A stretch of 64,000 nt of DNA from Ornithinimicrobium murale (lineage in GTDB: Bacteria; Actinomycetota; Actinomycetes; Actinomycetales; Dermatophilaceae): the NCBI RefSeq assembly GCF_003352835.1, contig NZ_QLVD01000004.1, positions 1-64,000 of the forward strand, written 5' to 3'. The notes beneath the pieces are model-generated. The model worked only from the letters and a program-made list of their open reading frames with translations. It was not told the DNA's origin and ran no database searches. The position numbers and the translations under genes are program-made. Numbering within the stretch: the first letter of the stretch is position 1; every line of letters starts with the position of its first letter. This document shows, in pieces, positions 54,498 through 64,000 of this stretch.

Positions 54498-55118
54498 GTG
54501 CGCCTTCGCGTGACCCCGAGGACAGCGCCCTTCGTGGATGCGCTCTCACAACTGGCGATCCTGGTGCACAAGGGCACCCTTGCCGTGCGGGACACCCTCG
54601 GGGTCGACCTGCTCGCGCGCGGGGCCGAGCTGGAGCGGCTGCGGGTCCTGCACCGCGAGGCAGAGCGGGCACGCACGGATCTGCTCGAGCTGGCGCGGGA
54701 AACCTTCGTGACGCCCTTCGACCGCGGCGACATCCACCAGTTGACGGTCGCCCTCGCCGAGGTGGTGCGCCATCTGGAGCGCGCCGTCGACAGCGGCATC
54801 AAACACCGCGTGGACGACCTGCCCGACTCGATGACGGCCCTGATCGACGTGTTGCTGCGCATGGCCGAGCTGACGGCGGAGGCGCTCCCGGGGCTGCGCG
54901 ACCTGGAGGGCATCGCAGGCTTTCCCATCGAGATGCGCCGGCTCGGTGTGCGTGCGGACCTGGCCAGGCGTGAGGTGCTGACCGAGGCGCTGGCCGCCCG
55001 TGCCGACCCCCTGCGTGCCGTCCGCCTCACCCTCGTGGTGGAGGAGCTCACGACCGCGATCCGCGACCTGGAGCGGGCTGCGACGGTCGTCGAGGGCATC
55101 GTCGTCAAGGAGTCCTGA
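54498..55118 (+). CDS. DUF47 (PhoU-like) phosphate-transport accessory protein
   Basis: A 206-residue helical protein of the DUF47 family, structurally related to PhoU. TPRTAPFVDALSQLAILVHKG is a typical start, and HREAERARTDLLELARETFVTPFDRGDIHQL is the family's signature, with the acidic residues of the metal site. It is placed two bases before the PiT gene; DUF47-PiT pairs are widespread and the DUF47 protein is thought to modulate the carrier. A GGGAG ribosome-binding site supports the GTG at 54498. A separate phoU gene is not seen next to pstB. Confidence 0.9.
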   Translation: MRLRVTPRTAPFVDALSQLAILVHKGTLAVRDTLGVDLLARGAELERLRVLHREAERARTDLLELARETFVTPFDRGDIHQLTVALAEVVRHLERAVDSGIKHRVDDLPDSMTALIDVLLRMAELTAEALPGLRDLEGIAGFPIEMRRLGVRADLARREVLTEALAARADPLRAVRLTLVVEELTTAIRDLERAATVVEGIVVKES

Positions 55119-55120
55119 GG

Positions 55121-56113
55121 GTGGACTGGCTCCCGGTCGCGCTGGTCATCGCGCTGGCCCTGATCTTCGCCTTCACCAACGGTTTTCACGACGCCTCGAA
55201 CTCCGTGGCGACGGCGATCGCCACCCGTGCCCTCAGCCCGCGCATCGCGGTCACCATGGCGGCAGCCCTGAACCTGATCGGCGCCTTCCTCGGGGAGGGC
55301 ATCGCCCGCACGATCGGGGAGAGCATCATCGTGCCGTCGTCCGGCAACGAGGGCCTGATCCTGATCGCCGCAGCGCTGATCGGTGCCGTCGCCTGGAACC
55401 TGCTCACCTGGTGGTGGGGCATGCCGTCCTCGTCCACCCACGCCCTCATCGGCGGTCTGACGGGGGCCGCGCTGGCTGCCGGGTCGACGGTGCTGTGGGC
55501 GGGCATCTGGACCGACGTCGTCCTGCCGATGCTGGTGTCGCCACTCGCGGGGCTGGTCGTGGCCTATCTCGCGATGCGGCTGCTCATCCGGCTCGTCGGG
55601 CACAACCGGCGGCAGGGCGTGGACCGGGACATGCGCCGCGCGCAGGTAGCCTCAGCGGGCGCGATGGCCCTGGGCCACGGTCTGCAGGCCGCGGCCAAGA
55701 CCATGGGTGTGGTCGTCCTCGCTCTGACCGCCTCGGGGCACGGGGGAGGGGCGGGCGTCCCCTGGGAGGTCATGGTGGCCTCCGCTGTGGCCCTGGCGGC
55801 CGGGACGTATGCCGGGGGCTGGCGGATCATGAGAACGCTGGGCAGGCGGATCATCACTCCCGCACCGGAGCCGGCCCAGGGGATGGTCGCCGAGGCCTCG
55901 GCCGCCATGGTGCTGTATCTCGCTGCGGTGGGCCACGCCCCCGTCTCGACGACGCACACGGTCACCTCGGCCATACTGGGCACGGGACTGACGGGCCGCG
56001 CCTCGGCCATCCGGTGGGGCGTGATCCGCCGGATCGTGCTCACCTGGGTGCTCACCTTCCCCGCAGCGGCCGGCCTGGCAGCCCTGTTGTGCTCAGCCGT
56101 CCTGGCGCTCTGA
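55121..56113 (+). CDS. pit: Low-affinity inorganic phosphate transporter (PiT)
   Basis: A 330-residue inner-membrane phosphate carrier of the PiT family (phosphate with H+ or metal phosphate). The two signature repeats are visible: LIFAFTNGFHDASNSVATAIATR in the N-terminal half and APVSTTHTVTSAILGTGLTG in the C-terminal half. About ten membrane segments are expected. GTG at 55121 lies two bases after the DUF47 stop, so the two are translationally linked. The downstream PHO box drives the high-affinity Pst system. Confidence 0.93.
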   Translation: MDWLPVALVIALALIFAFTNGFHDASNSVATAIATRALSPRIAVTMAAALNLIGAFLGEGIARTIGESIIVPSSGNEGLILIAAALIGAVAWNLLTWWWGMPSSSTHALIGGLTGAALAAGSTVLWAGIWTDVVLPMLVSPLAGLVVAYLAMRLLIRLVGHNRRQGVDRDMRRAQVASAGAMALGHGLQAAAKTMGVVVLALTASGHGGGAGVPWEVMVASAVALAAGTYAGGWRIMRTLGRRIITPAPEPAQGMVAEASAAMVLYLAAVGHAPVSTTHTVTSAILGTGLTGRASAIRWGVIRRIVLTWVLTFPAAAGLAALLCSAVLAL

Positions 56114-56153
56114 CCTCGGGGAACGTGACTGAGAACACACCGGTGCATGGCAG

Positions 56154-56186
56154 ATTCAAATGTCATTCACCTGGCGTTCACCCAGC
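56154..56186 (+). promoter_or_regulatory. PHO box upstream of pstS
   Basis: Three 11-bp direct repeats stand in a row: ATTCAAATGTC, ATTCACCTGGC and GTTCACCCAGC. The last two fit the actinobacterial PhoP-binding unit closely. They lie 126-158 bases before the pstS start, and a TAGCCT -10 candidate follows at 56214-56219. Phosphate starvation control by PhoPR is expected. Confidence 0.8.
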
Positions 56187-56311
56187 ACGCCCGATTGGGT
56201 CACGTCCTCTCCCTAGCCTTCAGCGAGGTTGGCAACGCCGCCAGCACGCAGACTGCGCGAACGCTGCAGGTCGCGTGCCACCTCACTCCTGACAGCAAGA
56301 GAGGCAACACC

Positions 56312-57526
56312 GTGAAGCTGAACCGCTTTGGTTCCACCGTCGCGATCGCGATGGCCGCGTCCCTGGTCCTGACCGCCTGCGGCGGCGACGAGGAGGGCGA
56401 CGACACCACCAGCGCCGAGGAGACCACCGAGGAGGAGGCCGCTGAGGAGGAGGTCACCGAGGAGGAGGCCGACGACAGCGAGGCTCCGGCCGAGGATGGC
56501 GGGGAGACCGACGCTCCGGCAGCCGGTGGCGAGTACACCCCGGCCGAGGGCCTGTCCGGCAACCTGGTGGGCGCTGGCGCGTCCTCGCAGAGCGCCGCTG
56601 TCACTGCCTGGATTGCCGGCTACAACGGGGTCCAGCCCGACGTCGCAGTGCAGTACGACCCGGTGGGTTCCGGCTCCGGTCGTGACCAGCTCATCGCTGG
56701 CGCCACCGACTTCGCCGGCTCAGACGCCGCGCTGGATGAGGAAGAGGCTGAGGCTGTCAAGGAGGTCTGCGGGCCCGACGGTGCGATGCACCTGCCGCTG
56801 TACATCTCTCCGGTCGCCATTCCCTACAACCTGCCGGGTGTCGACGCGCTGAACCTCTCCCCGACCGTTCTGGCGCAGATCTTCAACCAGGAGATCACCA
56901 CCTGGAATGACGAGGCCATCGCCGCGGACAACCCGGACGCGGACCTGCCGGACACCGACATCACCGTCGTGAACCGCTCGGATGAGTCGGGCACCACGGA
57001 GAACTTCATGGAGTACCTGACTGCTGCGGCTCCGGACGCATGGCCGCACGAGGTCAGCGGTGACTGGCCGGTCTCCGGTGGCGAGGCCGCCGCTCAGACC
57101 CAGGGTGTCATGCAGGTCGTGAACGCGACGGAGGGCGCCATCGGCTACGCCGACGCCTCCGCCGTCACGGGCCAGTCGGCTTCCATCGGTGTGGGTGACG
57201 AGTTCGTCCCCTTCTCCCCGGAGGCAGCTGCCAAGGTTGTTGACGCCTCCGATCCCGTCGAGGGCAGCGCCGAGGGCGACCTGGCCCTGGAGCTGGCACG
57301 CGACACCACGGAGTCGGGCGCCTACCCGATCGTCCTGGTCTCCTACCACGTCGTCTGCAAGTCCTATGACGACGCCAACCGCGCGGACCTGGTCAAGGAC
57401 TACGTCGGCTACGTTGCCTCGGTCGACGGCCAGCAGGCGTCGGCGGACGCCGCCGGCTCGGCCCCGATCTCGGAGGACATGCGCAGCCAGGTCAACGCTT
57501 CCCTCGAGCTCATCCAGGGTGGCTGA
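56312..57526 (+). CDS. pstS: Phosphate ABC transporter substrate-binding lipoprotein
   Basis: A 404-residue phosphate-binding lipoprotein. The signal sequence ends in a lipobox at LVLTACGG, with Cys about residue 23. A very acidic Glu/Asp/Thr linker follows (about 25-75). The binding domain shows LVGAGASSQSAAVTAWI, YDPVGSGSGRDQLIAGATDFAGSDA and NRSDESGTTENFMEYL, the loops that grip phosphate. It is anchored outside the membrane and delivers phosphate to PstCAB. GAGAGG precedes the GTG at 56312. The PHO box lies upstream and a large hairpin follows. Confidence 0.95.
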   Translation: MKLNRFGSTVAIAMAASLVLTACGGDEEGDDTTSAEETTEEEAAEEEVTEEEADDSEAPAEDGGETDAPAAGGEYTPAEGLSGNLVGAGASSQSAAVTAWIAGYNGVQPDVAVQYDPVGSGSGRDQLIAGATDFAGSDAALDEEEAEAVKEVCGPDGAMHLPLYISPVAIPYNLPGVDALNLSPTVLAQIFNQEITTWNDEAIAADNPDADLPDTDITVVNRSDESGTTENFMEYLTAAAPDAWPHEVSGDWPVSGGEAAAQTQGVMQVVNATEGAIGYADASAVTGQSASIGVGDEFVPFSPEAAAKVVDASDPVEGSAEGDLALELARDTTESGAYPIVLVSYHVVCKSYDDANRADLVKDYVGYVASVDGQQASADAAGSAPISEDMRSQVNASLELIQGG

Positions 57527-57551
57527 CCTGCTTCACTGTGAGTGATCGCGC

Positions 57552-57588
57552 CGGCGGTCGTCATCGATAACATCGACGACGACCGCCG
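57552..57588 (+). terminator. Intercistronic hairpin between pstS and pstC
   Basis: An 11-bp stem (CGGCGGTCGTC/GACGACCGCCG) continues after one mismatch with TCGAT/ATCGA around a 3-base loop. It lies 26 bases after pstS and 54 before pstC. It may stop part of the transcripts or protect pstS mRNA, giving more PstS than PstCAB. Confidence 0.7.
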
Positions 57589-57641
57589 ACGTGGTGTGAT
57601 CACCTGGATAAGCCAAAGCACCGCGTGAGGAAGAAGCACCG

Positions 57642-58652
57642 ATGACAGCACCACCCGACGAGCCGCGGGGCGATCACGACCCGACCGCGACCTCCGGGTC
57701 CGTGGCGACCCGCCCACCAGACTCTCCCGGCACAACCAGGCCGAAGGCCCGTGCGACGAGACGTCCCGGCGACGTCGTCTTCAGCGGTTTGTCCCTGGCA
57801 TCGGGCCTCATCATCCTGCTGATCCTGGTGCTGGTCGCTGTCTTCCTCATCCAGCAGGGCTGGCCGGCGTTCACCGCCGACAGCGAGGAGATCAGCGGTG
57901 GCGAGGGATTCTTCGGCTACATCTGGCCCTTGGTCGCCGGCACCGTCGTCGCGTCGATCATCGCCATGGTCGTTGCCACCCCGATCGCGGTGGGCATCGC
58001 GCTGTTTGTGTCGCACTATGCCCCGCGAAGGATCGGGGTCGTCATCGGGTTCGTCGTGGACCTGCTGGCGGCTGTGCCCTCGGTCGTGTTCGGCATGTGG
58101 GGTCTGCAGACCTTTGCCCCGCAGTTCGTTCCTCTCTTCGGCTGGCTCGAGGACACGCTCAGCTTCCTGCCCTTCTTCGAGGACGGCTCGGCCACGGGGC
58201 GCACCCTGATGACCGCTTCCCTGGTGCTCGCTGTGATGATCCTCCCGATCATCACCAGCGTCTCCCGCGAGGTCTTCCTCCAGACCCCCCGCCTGCACGA
58301 GGAGGCCGCCCTGGCCCTCGGAGCGACCAAGTGGGAGATGATCCGCACAGCGGTGATCCCCTTCGGCACCCCCGGCGTCATCGGCGGCGTCATGCTCGGT
58401 CTCGGGCGGGCGCTCGGAGAAACGATGGCCGTCACCCTGATCCTCTCGCCCGGCGCGTTCACCTGGAACATCATCGGCAGCGGCAACAACACCATCCCCG
58501 CCGAGATCGCGCTGAACTTCCCGGAGGCCTCCGGGCTTCGGCTTGCTGAGCTGATCGCCGCCGGTCTGGTGCTCTTCGTGATCACCCTCATCGTGAACCT
58601 GTTTGCCCGCTGGATCGTTGCGAAGCGGTCCGAGTTCTCCGGAGCCAACTGA
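57642..58652 (+). CDS. pstC: Phosphate ABC transporter permease PstC
   Basis: A 336-residue inner-membrane permease. A polar N-terminal tail of about 45 residues precedes six membrane segments. LAAVPSVVFGMWGLQTFAP and EEAALALGATKWEMIRTAVIP are the PstC hallmarks, the second being the EAA loop that contacts PstB. A GAGGAAG ribosome-binding site supports the ATG. The stop overlaps the pstA start by one base (TGATG). It forms the phosphate channel together with PstA. Confidence 0.95.
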   Translation: MTAPPDEPRGDHDPTATSGSVATRPPDSPGTTRPKARATRRPGDVVFSGLSLASGLIILLILVLVAVFLIQQGWPAFTADSEEISGGEGFFGYIWPLVAGTVVASIIAMVVATPIAVGIALFVSHYAPRRIGVVIGFVVDLLAAVPSVVFGMWGLQTFAPQFVPLFGWLEDTLSFLPFFEDGSATGRTLMTASLVLAVMILPIITSVSREVFLQTPRLHEEAALALGATKWEMIRTAVIPFGTPGVIGGVMLGLGRALGETMAVTLILSPGAFTWNIIGSGNNTIPAEIALNFPEASGLRLAELIAAGLVLFVITLIVNLFARWIVAKRSEFSGAN

Positions 58653-59797
58653 TGACGACGCCGACCCAGTCACCCGACCACGACATCCACCACGCCCGGT
58701 TGGACGACGTCCAGGGCATCGAACCCTCACCCGTGCGCCCGACGAGCAGCCGCGCACAGTGGTTGGCCGGCGTCGGTGCCATCGTGCTGTTCGCCGTGCT
58801 CTGGCAGGTGCTGGACCTGCACCTGGCGCTCGCAGTGTCCATCAGCTACCTGCTGTTCCTGGCCGCTGTCTACCTTGTCTACCGCTCGGCCGGCGGCCGC
58901 CGCGTTGGGCTGGACATCATCGTCCGTTGGCTGGTCTATGGCGCGTTCACCCTCGCCATCCTGCCGTTGATCTCGCTGCTGTGGACCGTCATCAGCGAGG
59001 GGCTCCCGGTTGCCTTCTCGCCCAGCTTCTGGACCGAGGACATGACCGGCATCACCGGGCTGGATGACCAGGCCTACATGGAGGGCACCGCCTCACTCGC
59101 TGGTGGAGCAGGCCACGCCATCGTGGGCACCCTGATGATCACGGGTGCTGCCACCCTGATCTCGGTGCCGATCGGCATGTTCACGGCGATCTACCTCGTG
59201 GAGTACGGCCGCAACAACCGGCTGTCCCGCGGTATCCGTTTCATGGTGGACGTGATGACCGGCATCCCATCGATCGTGGCCGGTCTGTTTGCCTTCGCCC
59301 TGTTCGTCCAGATCCTCGGGCCACGCGACGCCAAGATGGGGGTCGCCGGTGCTATCGCACTGTCGGTCCTGATGATTCCGACCGTGGTGCGCAACAGCGA
59401 GGAGATGCTGCGCATCGTGCCCAACGAACTGCGGGAGGCCTCCCTGGCCCTCGGAGTGCCGAAGTGGCGCACCATCGCCAAGGTGGTTCTGCCCACCGCG
59501 GCCTCCGGGCTCGCGTCGGGCATCACCCTGGCCATCGCCCGCGTCATCGGAGAAACGGCGCCCCTGCTCGTGGCCGTCGGGTTCGCCCGCAACTGGAACC
59601 TCGACATGATGACCGGACCGATGAACTCCCTCGCTGTCTACACCTACGACATCTTCACCAAGCCGTTGAACCCGGCGATCATCGACCCGAGCCGAGAGCG
59701 CGCGTGGGCTGCCGCGCTGCTGCTCGTGCTCATCGTGGTGGGCCTGAACCTCCTGGCCCGCCTCATCGCCAAGCTCTTCGCGCCGAAGTCCCGCTGA
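58652..59797 (+). CDS. pstA: Phosphate ABC transporter permease PstA
   Basis: A 381-residue inner-membrane permease. The first 130 residues contain two or three extra hydrophobic segments. The classical permease domain starts near [17 protein letters not shown] and continues with [17 protein letters not shown] and [21 protein letters not shown], the EAA loop. Such N-terminal extensions are common in actinobacterial PstA. It is translationally coupled to pstC and followed after 20 bases by pstB. Confidence 0.95.
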   Translation: MTTPTQSPDHDIHHARLDDVQGIEPSPVRPTSSRAQWLAGVGAIVLFAVLWQVLDLHLALAVSISYLLFLAAVYLVYRSAGGRRVGLDIIVRWLVYGAFTLAILPLISLLWTVISEGLPVAFSPSFWTEDMTGITGLDDQAYMEGTASLAGGAGHAIVGTLMITGAATLISVPIGMFTAIYLVEYGRNNRLSRGIRFMVDVMTGIPSIVAGLFAFALFVQILGPRDAKMGVAGAIALSVLMIPTVVRNSEEMLRIVPNELREASLALGVPKWRTIAKVVLPTAASGLASGITLAIARVIGETAPLLVAVGFARNWNLDMMTGPMNSLAVYTYDIFTKPLNPAIIDPSRERAWAAALLLVLIVVGLNLLARLIAKLFAPKSR

Positions 59798-59817
59798 TCC
59801 AGGAGATACTGAGCCAC

Positions 59818-60597
59818 ATGTCAAAACGCATCGACGTCAAGAACCTCGACATCTTCTACGGCGACTTCCAGGCCGTGAAGGACGTCAGCATGGTGATCGA
59901 GCCCAAGTCGGTCACCGCCTTCATCGGCCCGTCCGGCTGCGGCAAGTCGACCTTCATCCGCACGCTCAATCGGATGCACGAGGTGATCCCTGGCGCCCGG
60001 GTCGAAGGAGAGGTGCTCATCGACGGACAGAACCTCTATGGCCGTGGTGTCGACCCCGTCGACGTGCGACGCCAGGTCGGGATGGTCTTCCAGCGCCCCA
60101 ACCCGTTCCCGACCATGTCGATCAGGGACAACGTGCTCGCCGGCGTCAAGCTCAACAGCAAGCGCATGTCGGGCAAGGCCGCCGACGAACTCGCCGAGCG
60201 CGCCCTGCGCGGTGCCAACCTGTGGAACGAGGTCAAGGACCGCCTCGACAAGCCCGGATCGGGTCTGTCGGGTGGCCAGCAGCAGCGGCTGTGCATCGCC
60301 CGCGCCATCGCGGTCCAGCCAGAGGTGATCCTGATGGACGAGCCGTGCTCGGCCCTGGACCCGATCTCGACCCTGGCGATCGAGGACCTCATCAACGAGC
60401 TGAAGTCCGACTACACCGTCGTCATCGTCACCCACAACATGCAGCAGGCGGCACGCGTCTCGGACCGGACCGGCTTCTTCAACCTGGAGGCCACCGGCCA
60501 GCCCGGTCAGCTGGTCGAGTTCGACGACACGCAGAAGATCTTCAACAACCCCTCACAGAAGGCGACGGAGGACTACATCTCCGGCCGCTTCGGCTGA
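59818..60597 (+). CDS. pstB: Phosphate ABC transporter ATP-binding protein PstB
   Basis: A 259-residue ABC ATPase that powers phosphate uptake through PstCA. Walker A is GPSGCGKST, the Q-loop VFQRPNPFP, the signature [13 protein letters not shown], Walker [14 protein letters not shown] and the H-loop [19 protein letters not shown] at the C-terminus is the usual PstB ending. It is the last gene of pstSCAB; no phoU follows, and the next gene is on the opposite strand 14 bases away. Confidence 0.97.
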   Translation: MSKRIDVKNLDIFYGDFQAVKDVSMVIEPKSVTAFIGPSGCGKSTFIRTLNRMHEVIPGARVEGEVLIDGQNLYGRGVDPVDVRRQVGMVFQRPNPFPTMSIRDNVLAGVKLNSKRMSGKAADELAERALRGANLWNEVKDRLDKPGSGLSGGQQQRLCIARAIAVQPEVILMDEPCSALDPISTLAIEDLINELKSDYTVVIVTHNMQQAARVSDRTGFFNLEATGQPGQLVEFDDTQKIFNNPSQKATEDYISGRFG

Positions 60598-60611
60598 CCA
60601 GGGCAACCGGT

Positions 60612-61571
60612 TCAGGAGGAGGGCCGGTGGCGCTCCACCTGGATCACCCGGGCAGCCTTGCCGTTGCCAGTGAGCTGGACAGCCAGCACCTCACCCTTGT
60701 CCAGCCCGGTCCTGGCCAGGCGGGTCAGCATGCGCTCAGCATTCCCGGCGGGAGCCCGACCGGCCAGGTGGTTCAGCAGGTCGGGCAGCACCGGCCCGTG
60801 CGTGCACAGCGCCGCGTCCTCCGCCCGGGCCAGCACCTTGCGGAGGTGCTTGGTCGCCTTGGCCGACCCCTCGGCATACCCCTCCTCCGAGAGTCCCCCA
60901 CGCTCGGTGAGCGACACTCCGGAGTGGGTGGCATAGGGACGGAGCGTGTCAGCGCAACGGACCGACGGCGAGGTCAACAGGTGTGCTGGGCGGTAGGACC
61001 GTAACAACGCGATGATGCGCTGGGAGCGTCGCACCCCGGCCGGAGTGAGTGGGCGCTCGCGGTCGGACCCCTTCCAGGCGCCGCGCCCCACAGCAGCAGC
61101 ATGCCGGACGACGAGCAGGTTCCAGGTGTCGAGCTCGCCGGCCTCGTGCGCCTCGTGGGCCGCGTCCAACTGCTCTCGGTCTCTCCGGTAGGTCAGTCGC
61201 TGCCGGGCCTCGGTCACCCCCAGCCAACTGACCTCGTCGATCTCGTGCTCCAGTTCGCCGTTGCCACCGCAGACAGTCGCGGCCCAGTAACGGACCTGCT
61301 TGAGCTGGGGGTGGCCGTCCTTGGTGCCCAGGCCGTACCACGAGTCGGGCAGGGGCGGGCCCAGCCGCACCTCAAGACCCGTCTCCTCCAGGGTCTCCCG
61401 AGTGGCGGCCACCGCCCACTCCTCTCCGCGCTCGAGCTTGCCCTTGGGCCAGGACCAGTCGTTGTAGCGCGGGCGGTGGACGAGCGCGAACTCCAGCGTG
61501 CCGTTGCGCACACGCCACGGCAGGACACCGGCGGCGCGCACGAGGACGGCACGTTCGGATTGGGTAGCCAC
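60612..61571 (-). CDS. NUDIX hydrolase fused to a SixA-like histidine phosphatase domain
   Basis: A 319-residue two-domain protein of the mycobacterial MutT1 type. The N-terminal half has the NUDIX box in GKLERGEEWAVAATRETLEE-TG (residues about 45-67), which binds Mg2+ and hydrolyses nucleoside diphosphate compounds. From about residue 155 a histidine-phosphatase-like domain starts at LLVVRHAAA (RHG-like motif), with LTSPSVRCADTL and LCTHGPVLPDLL following. Known relatives clean 8-oxo-dGTP or diadenosine polyphosphates. It is 20 bases downstream of ppk1 in the same direction, linking polyphosphate and nucleotide metabolism. The GTG at 61571 is the likely start. Confidence 0.9.
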   Translation of the reverse strand: MATQSERAVLVRAAGVLPWRVRNGTLEFALVHRPRYNDWSWPKGKLERGEEWAVAATRETLEETGLEVRLGPPLPDSWYGLGTKDGHPQLKQVRYWAATVCGGNGELEHEIDEVSWLGVTEARQRLTYRRDREQLDAAHEAHEAGELDTWNLLVVRHAAAVGRGAWKGSDRERPLTPAGVRRSQRIIALLRSYRPAHLLTSPSVRCADTLRPYATHSGVSLTERGGLSEEGYAEGSAKATKHLRKVLARAEDAALCTHGPVLPDLLNHLAGRAPAGNAERMLTRLARTGLDKGEVLAVQLTGNGKAARVIQVERHRPSS

Positions 61572-61591
61572 GTGAGTCGGGTTCCCTGCGA

Positions 61592-63820
61592 TCAGCGGCG
61601 GCGGCCCGGTCGCCGACGCGCTCCGTAGGACGCGATGAGCTCGGAATGCAGATCGGTCAGCGGCGCCCCCTCGGCGGACAGGTGGTGACGGTGCCACTGG
61701 CCACTGGGGTCCAGGTGCCAACTGGCCACCTCATCGGACATGCTGCGGTCAAGCAGGGCTCCGAGCGTCTTGACCTGGTCACGGTCAGTGATCGGCACCA
61801 GGGCTTCGACCCGGCGGTCCAGGTTGCGGTGCATCATGTCGGCGGAGCCGATGTAGATCTTGGCGCTCTTGCCGGTCCCGAAGGCGAAGACCCGCGAGTG
61901 CTCCAGGAACCGCCCGAGGATGGAGCGCACCCGCATCGTCTCCGAGAGCCCGGGGACGCCCGGTCGCAGCGCCGAGATCCCGCGGACCCACACGTCGACC
62001 CGGGCCCCCGCTCTCGAGGCGCGGTAGAGCGCGTCGATGACCGCCTCGTCGACGATCGAGTTGATCTTGATCCGGATGCAACCGTCGGGTCCCTTGGCCG
62101 CCTCCTCCTCGATCAGGGAGAGCAGTCCTGAGCGAACCGAGCGCGGGGCCACCAGGAGTCGCTTGAACTTCGACTTCGGCGCCATGCCGGAGAGCTGGTT
62201 GAACAACCGGGTCAGGTCCTCGCCGATCGCCTCGTCGCAGGTGAGCAGGCCCAGGTCCTCATAGAGGCGGGCGGTCTTGGGGTTGTAGTTGCCTGTTCCG
62301 ACGTGACAGTAGCGGCGCAGGGCGCCCTTCTCCTCGCGCACCACCAGACAGAGCTTGGCGTGCGTCTTGAGACCGACCATGCCGTAGACCACGTGCACAC
62401 CGGCGTGCTCGAGCTTGCGCGCCCAGGTGATGTTGTTCTCCTCATCGAAACGCGCCTTGATCTCCACGACGGCGAGCACCTGCTTGCCACTGGCGGCGGC
62501 GTCGATGAGGGCGTCGATGATCGGGCTGTCACCGCTGGTCCGGTAGAGGGTCTGCTTGATCGCCAGCACCTGCGGATCGTTGGCCGCCTGCTCGATAAAG
62601 GCCTGCACGGAGGTCGAGAACGAGTCATAGGGGTGGTGGAGCAGCACGTCGCTGCTCCGCATGGCCCCCAGGATGTCGGCCGGCGCCGCACGCTCCACCG
62701 GTGCCAGGGCCGGGTGCGTGGCGGGAACGAAGTTGGGATAGCTGAGCTCGGTGCGGTCCAGGTCCGCCACGGTGTTCAAGGCGGTCAGGTCCAGCGGTGA
62801 GGGAAGACGGTAGACCTCTGAGTCGTGCACGCGGAGCTCTCGGGTGAGCAGGTCCAGGACGTGGTCGTCCATGCTCTCCTCGACCTCGAGACGGACCGGG
62901 GGGCCGAAGCGGCGTCGGGTGAGTTCCTTCTCCAGCGCGGTCAGCAGGTTCTCCGCGTCGTCCTCCTCCACCTCCAGGTCCTCGTTGCGGGTCACCCGGA
63001 AGGTGTAGGTCTCGTGCACCTCCATCCCGGGGAACAGGAACTCCAGGTGCGCCGCAATGAGCTCCTCGAGCAGGACGTAGCGCGTCACATACAGGTCATT
63101 GCCCGGCAGCTCGATGAACCGGGGCAGCAGCGGCGGGACCTTGACGCGGGCGAAGTGCTCGTGGCCGGTCTGAGGGTTGATCAGGATGACGGCCAGGTTG
63201 AGGGACAGCCCGCTGATGTAGGGGAACGGGTGAGCCGGGTCGACCGCCAGTGGGGTCAGCACCGGGTAGACGGTGCTGCGGAACATCTCGCCCAGGCGCT
63301 TCTGCTCCTCCTGGGGCAGCTCCTCCCAGCGCACGAGCGAGATGCCCTCGCCCTGCAGCGCCGGCGACACGACGTCGCGATAGAGGTGGGCGTGGCGGAC
63401 CATCAGCTCGTGGGCGCCGACGGAGATCTCGTCGAGGACCTCGCGCGGTTCCAGGCCGGACGCGGACCGGGTGGCGATGCCGGTGGCGATCCGCCGTTGG
63501 AGGCCGGCCACCCGCACCATGAAGAATTCGTCGAGATTGCTGGAGAAGATCGCCAGGAACCGGGCACGCTCCAGCAGGGGGACGTCGGGGTCTGCCGCCA
63601 ACTGCAGCACCCGCTCGTTGAACTGCAACCAGGAGACCTCACGGTCCAGGAACCGGTCCCCGGGCAGACTGTCCGTCTCGTCCGTGGAGTCAGCATCCTT
63701 CGGCACGGCACTGATGAACCGACCGTTGGAGGCGCGCGGACGCTGCGCCCGGATCGTGGGCAGGGGAACGACCGAGGAGGACTCGACCACGTCTGGAACC
63801 GGCCGGGGGTTCGAGGTCAT
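61592..63820 (-). CDS. ppk1: Polyphosphate kinase 1
   Basis: A 742-residue enzyme that builds polyphosphate from ATP reversibly. After a variable tail of about 55 residues comes the N-terminal domain ([19 protein letters not shown]). The head domain and the two phospholipase-D-like catalytic domains follow: [37 protein letters not shown] (catalytic His), [21 protein letters not shown] and [19 protein letters not shown] (second His). All main family blocks are intact. It sits in the phosphate block and forms an operon with the NUDIX gene. No PHO box was seen in the short 32-base gap upstream. Confidence 0.96.
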   Translation of the reverse strand: MTSNPRPVPDVVESSSVVPLPTIRAQRPRASNGRFISAVPKDADSTDETDSLPGDRFLDREVSWLQFNERVLQLAADPDVPLLERARFLAIFSSNLDEFFMVRVAGLQRRIATGIATRSASGLEPREVLDEISVGAHELMVRHAHLYRDVVSPALQGEGISLVRWEELPQEEQKRLGEMFRSTVYPVLTPLAVDPAHPFPYISGLSLNLAVILINPQTGHEHFARVKVPPLLPRFIELPGNDLYVTRYVLLEELIAAHLEFLFPGMEVHETYTFRVTRNEDLEVEEDDAENLLTALEKELTRRRFGPPVRLEVEESMDDHVLDLLTRELRVHDSEVYRLPSPLDLTALNTVADLDRTELSYPNFVPATHPALAPVERAAPADILGAMRSSDVLLHHPYDSFSTSVQAFIEQAANDPQVLAIKQTLYRTSGDSPIIDALIDAAASGKQVLAVVEIKARFDEENNITWARKLEHAGVHVVYGMVGLKTHAKLCLVVREEKGALRRYCHVGTGNYNPKTARLYEDLGLLTCDEAIGEDLTRLFNQLSGMAPKSKFKRLLVAPRSVRSGLLSLIEEEAAKGPDGCIRIKINSIVDEAVIDALYRASRAGARVDVWVRGISALRPGVPGLSETMRVRSILGRFLEHSRVFAFGTGKSAKIYIGSADMMHRNLDRRVEALVPITDRDQVKTLGALLDRSMSDEVASWHLDPSGQWHRHHLSAEGAPLTDLHSELIASYGARRRPGRRR

Positions 63821-63852
63821 GAGGACCAGTGTGCCACCAGGAAGGGAGGGGT

Positions 63853-64000
63853 TCAGTCGGTGGTGACTGCGGCATACATGACATCGATGGCGGACCGCTC
63901 AAAGCCCAGTCGGTGATAGGTCGCCAACGCTGGTGCGTTGTCTCCCTCGACATAGAGGGTGGCGCTGGCCAGGCCTCGGTTGCGCAGGTGGTGCAGCCCG
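63853..64000 (-). CDS. mshD: Mycothiol synthase, C-terminal fragment at the window edge
   Basis: The last 48 codons of a gene reading leftward into the window: [20 protein letters not shown], then [25 protein letters not shown] and the end. This is the C-terminal GNAT acetyltransferase motif of MshD, which acetylates Cys-GlcN-Ins in the last step of mycothiol synthesis. The LYVExDN...YxxLGF...DVMY pattern is characteristic, although other GNAT proteins share parts of it. The start is outside the window. Only 32 bases separate it from ppk1, so the two may be co-transcribed. Confidence 0.78.
   Translation of the reverse strand, partial: GLHHLRNRGLASATLYVEGDNAPALATYHRLGFERSAIDVMYAAVTTD

Overview
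The window looks like the chromosome of a high-GC actinobacterium, most likely a member of Micrococcales close to Intrasporangiaceae/Ornithinimicrobium; the rank is inferred, not proven. The signs are very high GC, many GTG starts, stop/start overlaps in operons, a mycothiol synthase at the right edge, mycothiol-linked DinB-type proteins, an actinobacterial PHO box, a malto-oligosyltrehalose pathway and CWB2 cell-wall repeats.

Layout. (1) 1-5.6 kb is the right end of an integrated island: the tail of an IS3-type transposase, a small Cys-rich protein, a type II-like restriction-modification pair in convergent orientation, an excisionase-like protein and a tyrosine integrase, ending at the 3' end of tRNA-Lys(TTT). 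The left end is outside the window. (2) 5.7-15.4 kb starts with a secreted endonuclease/exonuclease/phosphatase-fold protein. It is followed by a compact cluster: SRPBCC protein, FAD oxidoreductase, DUF1365, cyclopropane-fatty-acid-synthase-like methyltransferase, an SDR-TspO fusion, a MerR regulator with a B12-binding domain (CarH/LitR type), a CPBP protease and an SDR. This matches light/singlet-oxygen lipid-modification loci of other bacteria, and 11-bp spaced TnnACA repeats lie in front of both the operon and the regulator. (3) 15.6-31 kb holds a SpoIID-CWB2 secreted protein, an NCS1 permease with an isochorismatase-like hydrolase, a DinB protein, a TrmB/LuxR-like regulator divergent from a giant subtilisin-CWB2 protease, a MurA with Asp in place of the catalytic Cys, and a Ski2-like helicase. 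(4) 31-40.7 kb holds an ArsR-SRPBCC pair with a clear leaderless promoter and operator, an acyl-CoA ligase, phosphoketolase, a divergent LysR/EamA pair, a secreted protein, and a lower-GC pocket with a lipoprotein and a small secreted two-Cys protein. (5) 40.7-48 kb holds B12-dependent methionine synthase, divergent from a SigE-family ECF sigma factor followed by three tandem paralogous single-pass membrane proteins. (6) 48-54.1 kb holds treY and treZ with a small helical protein between them, then two conserved proteins. (7) 54.5-63.8 kb is a phosphate block: DUF47-PiT, PHO box, pstSCAB, then on the other strand ppk1 and a NUDIX-phosphatase protein. A partial mycothiol synthase closes the window.

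The most interesting regions are the B12-photoreceptor lipid cluster with its SDR-TspO fusion, the ECF sigma factor with triplicated membrane partners, and the set of intergenic tandem repeats (15, 18-19, 32 and 39 bp units).
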